Shown piece after piece: positions 35,621 through 39,983 of a stretch of DNA of 39,983 nucleotides. The stretch comes from an uncultured Verrucomicrobiota bacterium (lineage in GTDB: Bacteria; Verrucomicrobiota; Verrucomicrobiia; Opitutales; Opitutaceae): contig CAIQAB010000027.1 in the NCBI GenBank assembly GCA_903869675.1, positions 1-39,983 on the forward strand. Direction: 5' to 3'. Position 1 is the first letter of the stretch; each line of letters begins with the position of its first letter. Both the position numbers and the translations under genes were made by a program. The notes below the pieces were generated by a model. It was not told where the DNA came from. It ran no database searches and was given only the letters and a program-made list of their open reading frames with translations.

Positions 35621-37270
35621 ATGAAAAAGAGCCTACCATACACATTCCTGTTCGTTAGCTTGGCGTTTTTTGTCTCCACCGCTTTTTCCGGGCCTGATCA
35701 AGGGAAAGGGGTGCCTCAAGTTTCCTTGGTTCCGACATTCCACTGCATGAGCATCTACTGGTCGCCTGCACAGGGAGGTTCCGGGCGTGAGGTTTCCGTC
35801 CGATTTCGCGAGGCCGGTGCGAAGGAGTGGCGGGAAGGGCTGCCGATGCGGTATAACCCAATCGTAACGCCGGAATGCCGGGAGGACTATCGCGGCAGCC
35901 TGGTGAACTTGAAGCCCGCCACCACCTATGAGATCGCGCTGAAGCTTGATGGGACCGACCTGATTGCCAACTGCAGCGCGACCACGTGGAGCGAAGCCTT
36001 TCCTGTCGGCGCCGTTATCAAGGAATCAAGTCGCAAGACGGCGCTCAAGGTCAGCCAGTCGGGAACCGCTTCAGCCTATGTGCTTTATGATGGCACGGGT
36101 TGCACCATCGACACGGACAACCAAGCCAATGCCGGCATAGCCGTGGACGCCAGCTACATCATCCTGCGCGGGTTCACCATCAGGAACGTGAAGCAGCACG
36201 GGATTCGCATCTTCAGCGGACACCATATCGTTATCGAAGACTGCGACATCAGCCAATGGGGCAGCGAAGACGAAAAAGGCTGGGGCGTAAACTATCAGGC
36301 CGGAGTATATAGTAACAACAAAACCATTAACGCCGTGGTCGTTCAGCGCTGCAAAATCCATCATCCCTCGTGGGACACCAACAGCTGGGCGGAAAAACAC
36401 GGCCCGTCCACGCATCCGGCGGGTCCGCAGGCGATCGTGCTCTGGGAGTCTGCGGGCAATCATGTGTTTCGTTACAACGAGTGCTGGTCCGACCAAGACC
36501 ACTATTTCAACGATGGACTTGGCGCTGGTGAAAACGGCAGCTACCGGGGGTTTCCCGGGGCGGACAGCGATATCTACGGAAACTACATCGCCAACTGCTG
36601 GGACGATGGCATCGAGGCCGAGGGCGGTGACCAGAATGTGCGGATTTGGAACAACTACATGGAGGACGTGTTGATCCCCGTCGCCAACGCAGCGGTATCG
36701 ATCGGACCGCTTTATGTCTGGCGGAATGTATCCGGACCTTGCTACAGCCCGCCGGGCAGCAGTTGGAACATGACGCACGGCCCTTTTATGAAGATGGGCT
36801 ACGCCGATGGCGTGAAGTGGATGACGGGACACATGTATGTCTTCAATAACACCGTTTTCCAAGGCGACCCGGGTGCCGGCGGCCTGGGCGATGACGATAG
36901 GATTATCAAGCACTGCACGTCGCGGAACAACATCCTCCACCTCCGCGAGAAAGACCGCTGGAGCGTCGCGAACAATCGCTCGCATGAGGACAATGATTTC
37001 GACTACGATCTCTTGTCCGGTGCCTTCCCTTCAAATCACGAAAAACACGGCATAGCGGGAGTCCCGCGCTATGTTACGGGCGCCGGATTTGACCCCGAGA
37101 CGAGAACCGGAATTTTCCGGCTAAGCGCCGATAGCAAGGGTGCCGGTGCCGCCGCAGTCATTCCCAATTTCTGCGAAGCGATCAAAGGGGAGAAGCCGGA
37201 CATGGGAGCCCACGACCGCGGGATGGCGAAAATGGAGTTCGGCCTGAAAGCTCGGTTCACCCCCTTTTAA
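35621..37270 (+). CDS. Exported parallel beta-helix protein with fibronectin-III-like N-domain
   Basis: The product has 549 residues. A signal peptide (LPYTFLFVSLAFFVSTAFSG) is followed by a fibronectin type III-like domain at ~30-120 (FHCMSIYWSPAQGGSG, LVNLKPATTYEIALKLDG). From ~165 to 460 there are right-handed beta-helix coils: YIILRGFTIRNVKQHGIRIF, HHIVIEDCDISQWG, DIYGNYIANCWDDGIEAEGG, VRIWNNYMEDVLIP and YVFNNTVFQGDP. This fold is common in polysaccharide lyases and epimerases. WDDGIEAEGGD is Asp/Glu-rich and could bind Ca2+ or be catalytic, but no lyase family is certain. Codon use is less GC-rich than in the core. A 69-bp repeat begins 8 bp after its stop. Confidence 0.88.
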   Translation: MKKSLPYTFLFVSLAFFVSTAFSGPDQGKGVPQVSLVPTFHCMSIYWSPAQGGSGREVSVRFREAGAKEWREGLPMRYNPIVTPECREDYRGSLVNLKPATTYEIALKLDGTDLIANCSATTWSEAFPVGAVIKESSRKTALKVSQSGTASAYVLYDGTGCTIDTDNQANAGIAVDASYIILRGFTIRNVKQHGIRIFSGHHIVIEDCDISQWGSEDEKGWGVNYQAGVYSNNKTINAVVVQRCKIHHPSWDTNSWAEKHGPSTHPAGPQAIVLWESAGNHVFRYNECWSDQDHYFNDGLGAGENGSYRGFPGADSDIYGNYIANCWDDGIEAEGGDQNVRIWNNYMEDVLIPVANAAVSIGPLYVWRNVSGPCYSPPGSSWNMTHGPFMKMGYADGVKWMTGHMYVFNNTVFQGDPGAGGLGDDDRIIKHCTSRNNILHLREKDRWSVANNRSHEDNDFDYDLLSGAFPSNHEKHGIAGVPRYVTGAGFDPETRTGIFRLSADSKGAGAAAVIPNFCEAIKGEKPDMGAHDRGMAKMEFGLKARFTPF

Positions 37271-37277
37271 CACGCTC

Positions 37278-37346
37278 CCTGCGGTTAGCTTATCCCGCGC
37301 AGGGCACTGCCTAGATAACAAAACTCGGCCCGACCCCATGGATTGG
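37278..37346 (+). repeat. 69-bp repeat, left copy
   Basis: It matches 38219-38287 at 65 of 69 bases. It begins with a CCCTGCG...CGCAGGG hairpin whose 14-nt loop is GTTAGCTTATCCCG, followed by CTAGATAACAAAACTCGGCC and CGACCCCATGGATTGG. Confidence 0.95.
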
Positions 37347-37457
37347 CGTGAGTTCAAGGGTTCCGAAACGCACAGCCTTGCGCCATTGGCACGCGATCCG
37401 CATCATTTCTCGCACGTCAAAGTTGCCAACCCCGCCGCAACCGGCCAGCCTATCATT

Positions 37458-37670
37458 ATGAACGCCACGCTAACCGCTGAGATCAGCCGCCTTTCGCCGG
37501 CCGAGAAGATTCTACTCGTCGAAGAGCTTTGGGACCAAATCGCCTCTGCGTCTCCTTCGCTCCCCGTGCCGGTCGCCCATCGCGAAGAGCTGGATCGCCG
37601 CCTTGCCACCGACGCGAACGATGTCGGCCTCCCTTGGAGCGAAGTCCGCGACGCGCTCCTACGCCATTGA
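37458..37670 (+). CDS. Addiction-module antitoxin (TIGR02574 / Unstab_antitox type)
   Basis: The product has 70 residues: ISRLSPAEKILLVEELWDQI, then VAHREELDRRLAT and LPWSEVRDALLRH. This is the usual length and pattern of the small antitoxins placed before ParE/RelE toxins. ATG 37458 is chosen over the in-frame ATG at 37338 because the family starts here and the upstream part runs from the 69-bp repeat. The toxin gene starts 7 bp after its stop. It should neutralise the toxin and repress the operon. Confidence 0.92.
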   Translation: MNATLTAEISRLSPAEKILLVEELWDQIASASPSLPVPVAHREELDRRLATDANDVGLPWSEVRDALLRH

Positions 37671-37677
37671 TTAAACT

Positions 37678-37980
37678 ATGGCTGCTGAGCTTCGCATTAT
37701 CTCGGCAGCCAGTGCGGATCTGGCCAAAGCTCATGACTGGTATGAACACCAATCGCCGGGCTTGGGCAAAGAGTTCATCCGGTCGGTAGATGCCGCTTTT
37801 GCGTTCATCGAACGCAACCCTGACCTGCTTTCTCCGGTGTATCGCCACCTTCGCCGGGTGTTGACCAAGAGATTTCCCTACGCGGTTTACTACGAACTCC
37901 GCGCCGGGCAGGTGGTTCGTGTAGTCGCCATTATGCATACCGCCATGGACAATGCGCGACTCGATAAGCGCTCAAACTGA
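37678..37980 (+). CDS. ParE/RelE-family toxin
   Basis: The product has 100 residues and a complete RelE/ParE fold: [54 protein letters not shown] and [13 protein letters not shown]. Family members either cut mRNA on the ribosome or poison gyrase; sequence alone does not decide which. With the antitoxin it forms a two-gene operon enclosed by 69-bp repeats, as is common for stabilising cassettes on mobile or repetitive DNA. Confidence 0.93.
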   Translation: MAAELRIISAASADLAKAHDWYEHQSPGLGKEFIRSVDAAFAFIERNPDLLSPVYRHLRRVLTKRFPYAVYYELRAGQVVRVVAIMHTAMDNARLDKRSN

Positions 37981-38008
37981 ATGTTTTCTTGTGAAGCCCG
38001 TTTCACCC

Positions 38009-38146
38009 ATGAACCCGCCCATCACCACCGCCATGTCGATCCGCTTCGGTGCCTTCTTCGGCCAGTCACACGAGTTCTGGCACGACATCCAAGTCGAGTG
38101 CGACTTCCGCGCCTTGGCGAAAAAAACAAAAGCAACTGACGGCTAA
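38009..38146 (+). pseudogene. C-terminal remnant of a HigA-type (XRE) antitoxin
   Basis: The frame gives 45 residues. [20 protein letters not shown] and [11 protein letters not shown] match the end of HigA antitoxins, whose usual form is RL..FFGTS.EFW.NLQ..YDL. The helix-turn-helix and everything before it are missing, and no HigB toxin is adjacent. It lies 28 bp after the complete toxin-antitoxin pair and is probably the remains of another module. Confidence 0.75.
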
Positions 38147-38218
38147 AATCCGCCCGGCAACAGAACTATCCCATGCCGCGTAAAATCAACGTTTCTCGGC
38201 CAGACCCCTTAGGCTTGG

Positions 38219-38287
38219 CCTGCGGTTAGCTTATCCCGCGCAGGTCACTACCTAGCTAACAAAACTCGGCCCGACCCCATAGATTGG
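38219..38287 (+). repeat. 69-bp repeat, right copy, with an extra 21-bp unit
   Basis: It is 65/69 identical to 37278-37346, including the CCTGCG...CGCAGG hairpin. Here the end unit CCCGACCCCATAGATTGGG(C) is repeated once more directly after (to about 38309), with a 21-bp period, and forms CGGCCC...GGGCCG pairing. Confidence 0.95.
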
Positions 38288-38350
38288 GCGCCCGACCCCA
38301 TAGATTGGGCCGTGCCAAGCGTTCGTCTTGGCTCTAGCGCCTTGTTAGCT
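38254..38350 (-). repeat. attC-like site
   Basis: Outer arms AGCTAACAA (38254-38262) and TTGTTAGCT (38342-38350) are perfect inverted repeats, as R'' and R' of integron attC sites are. Within lie GCCAAG-cgttcgt-CTTGGC (38314-38332) and the 21-bp units. The stop codon of the minus-strand gene is inside the site, as is usual for cassettes. GTTAGCT departs from the GTTRRRY core at one base, and L''/L' pairing is not clear. Confidence 0.4.
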
Positions 38351-39947
38351 TACTTATTGCAGATGGTCGAATCACTGGAATGCCTGCTTCGCGCATTGCT
38401 CTAACGTCAATAAATTGGTAGCGCCGAGCTAAATCGCTGAAATTTACAGCGCCGGGATAGTAACGATTGATTTCAATCGCCTTATCTAATAGTTTTAAGT
38501 CTCGGTCTAAAGTCTTGATGCCGATCGCCTGCGCTTCGGTATAGTTTCGTCTTACTTCCGCGAGAATCTCATCTTCTTTCATGGTTTCATTCAACTTTGC
38601 CGAACCTAATAAAGTAGTCTCTAATATTGTATACTTTCGCCTTGAATTGCGGACAGCCAAATACATGTGTCCGGGTCTGATGATCAACACGGGATCTAGC
38701 CCTATGCTTAATGCAAATGATGCAATATATATGGATCCATCAATGCAATTTGCTTGTAGTGAAGTATCGACTTCACTGGGGAATCGGATAGACTGTGACG
38801 CGTAATCCCCGCCAACAACACCTGTTTCCGTTGAATTACTGTATTTAACTCCACTCGTCGCAAGATGATACCATACGGCAAATAATTCCTTTTCATTTGA
38901 ATCAATATCGTCGGTTTTGCCTCCAAAGGAGTCCACAATCTTTCGCGATAGAGCCTGTGACTTAATTTCTTCAAATTTAGGGAGTGTCTCATCGACGTAA
39001 CAGGCGGCCAAATACTTTGTATCTAGAATTCTTCCACTAGGCTCTTTTATATATAGTGGTAGATCGTTAAGGCCATGCAAATGTAGGCTCAAGCTTGCGG
39101 TGTGCACTTTCCGCCCACTCGCCAGTATTTGAACCTCAAATTCAGGGGTGGTATTTCTAGATCCCTCAACCAACACCGCAGTATTGAATCGCAATGGTAT
39201 CTCCACCGGATCAAATGCTTTCCCGTCAATGAAAGTAAATAGTAGTTCCTTATCAATTTTCTCCAAGCCCTCCCAACTAGACGAGATTGAGAATTTCAAT
39301 GTTGCATTCGAAATCATATTGTCGTTGCGTGGTTTTACTTCCGCAACCAATGATATCGCAGGTAAATCTTCTCTGCTTGAATTCTTTCGTTCCGAAGTTT
39401 TTATTTTTGCGAGATAGGCAATTGGAAAAAAGTGCGCACCATAATTTGTTTCACATAAAACATCAATTTTGGGAATAGCTAGTTCGTATAGCTTATCTTG
39501 GCTTGATTTTGAAAATGATCGAAAATCCAGCTTCTGGACGCGTAGATCATTCCTAATTACGGAAACTAGAGGAGGAGCTATACTAGCTATTCCCAGCGGA
39601 GCCTTACGTCCGTCTGCGCTTTCCAACTCAAGAACACGATCTGGATTATCTAATATAGCACGTAGCTGTTTTTGTCTTTCGGCGAAACGATTTAAAGTGT
39701 CAAGTGCCTGTTTTGCCAATAACTCGCCATTAGCAACTTGCCGAGCTCCGCTTTGCCGCATTGCCTCATTATTCTCTAGTCCATCCATTCGATTTATATT
39801 TGGGGTCCTACTGATCGCTTCTCCTTCACGCATCATTTTCCTTGCTGAATCTAGTAAGTTCTTCGCCTGCTCGTATTCTGTATACTCGTTGGCGGTTTGC
39901 CCGAAAAAGTTATTTATGATTAGGAAAAATAGTGCGACTTTTTTCAT
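38334..39947 (-). CDS. Exported transglutaminase-like protein, AT-rich
   Basis: The product has 537 residues. It begins with a signal peptide (KKVALFFLIINNFFGQTAN) and helical, coiled-coil-like residues 20-105. A beta-rich middle follows. The C-terminal third has a transglutaminase-like triad: Cys401 in QANCIDGSIYIASFAL, His427 in IRPGHMYLAV and Glu443 in YTILETTLLG. The arrangement suits a papain-like peptidase or isopeptide-forming enzyme; the usual Asp is replaced by Glu. Base composition is strikingly AT-rich (about 40% GC by eye) against the GC-rich core, so it was acquired recently. ATG 39947 is preferred to 39980 because the signal peptide begins there and GTTAGCT lies just before it. 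Confidence 0.85.
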   Translation of the reverse strand: MKKVALFFLIINNFFGQTANEYTEYEQAKNLLDSARKMMREGEAISRTPNINRMDGLENNEAMRQSGARQVANGELLAKQALDTLNRFAERQKQLRAILDNPDRVLELESADGRKAPLGIASIAPPLVSVIRNDLRVQKLDFRSFSKSSQDKLYELAIPKIDVLCETNYGAHFFPIAYLAKIKTSERKNSSREDLPAISLVAEVKPRNDNMISNATLKFSISSSWEGLEKIDKELLFTFIDGKAFDPVEIPLRFNTAVLVEGSRNTTPEFEVQILASGRKVHTASLSLHLHGLNDLPLYIKEPSGRILDTKYLAACYVDETLPKFEEIKSQALSRKIVDSFGGKTDDIDSNEKELFAVWYHLATSGVKYSNSTETGVVGGDYASQSIRFPSEVDTSLQANCIDGSIYIASFALSIGLDPVLIIRPGHMYLAVRNSRRKYTILETTLLGSAKLNETMKEDEILAEVRRNYTEAQAIGIKTLDRDLKLLDKAIEINRYYPGAVNFSDLARRYQFIDVRAMREAGIPVIRPSAISKLTRR

Positions 39948-39955
39948 GATTTTAT

Positions 39956-39983
39956 AGCTAACGTTAAAGATGAGCCGCACGGA
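39956..39983 (-). repeat. Right half of a probable attC-like site
   Basis: On the minus strand the window edge reads GTGCGGCTCATCTTTAACGT followed by TAGCT. A GCGGCT block, a short spacer and ACGTTAGCT resemble the L'-spacer-R' end of attC sites. The core GTTAGCT (39956-39962) is 8 nt before the start codon. The left half is outside the window. Confidence 0.4.

Noticed and set aside
37338-37457. Longer, 110-residue form of the antitoxin from ATG 37338
   Set aside because: The extra 40 residues begin in the 69-bp repeat and match nothing in the family, whose members are about 70 residues.

Overview
The window is about 40 kb of a GC-rich bacterial chromosome, probably Verrucomicrobia of the Opitutaceae type. 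Four things point there: a PEP-CTERM exosortase-sorting signal, a GreA with a very long N-terminal extension as in the PVC superphylum, many secreted proteins of lineage-restricted type, and intergenic motifs of the 'ttaaccacgaagacgcgaag' kind. This placement is inference; no rRNA gene is present.

Positions 1-30 kb are a dense core region. In order: a Lys/Ala/Pro-tailed protein with a starch-binding-like domain; a genome-encoded-CCA tRNA-Ala(CGC); an exported MTA/SAH nucleosidase-like protein; and, on the minus strand, a TPP (thiamine) riboswitch followed by a TonB-dependent receptor and an ATP-grasp-like enzyme. Then greA, an ArsR-methyltransferase fusion, carA, a 4HBT thioesterase, aroK-queG (minus), a transglutaminase gene coupled to a DUF2126 putative amidoligase gene that carries a 1-bp frameshift, infA and a XerC/D-type recombinase (minus), tadA-EamA, sodA, pyrF-ispD-ispF-oppA-like, scpB-pheA (minus), an exported esterase, typA and a 775-aa exported protein of unknown function. 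Several hairpin-plus-T-tract terminators are clear.

Positions 30-35.2 kb form a different block, enclosed by two exact 58-bp direct repeats. It holds a 931-aa three-domain protein (alkaline-phosphatase-superfamily phosphodiesterase, TPR repeats, C-terminal sulfotransferase), a small GNAT-like protein and a PEP-CTERM protein. It is followed by a 950-bp non-coding stretch with a perfect hairpin, duplicated -35-like motifs and nine degenerate 21/22-bp tandem repeats.

Positions 35.6-40 kb are accessory DNA: an exported parallel beta-helix protein; a toxin-antitoxin pair between two copies of a 69-bp repeat; a decayed HigA antitoxin fragment; and, at the right edge, a strongly AT-rich minus-strand gene for an exported transglutaminase-like protein. 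The same 7-mer core (GTTAGCT) bounds that gene in the arrangement of an integron gene cassette and its attC sites. No integrase is in the window to prove this.

The most distinctive leads are the TPP-riboswitch unit (receptor plus ATP-grasp enzyme), the phosphodiesterase-TPR-sulfotransferase fusion inside a repeat-bounded block, and the cassette-like array at the right end.
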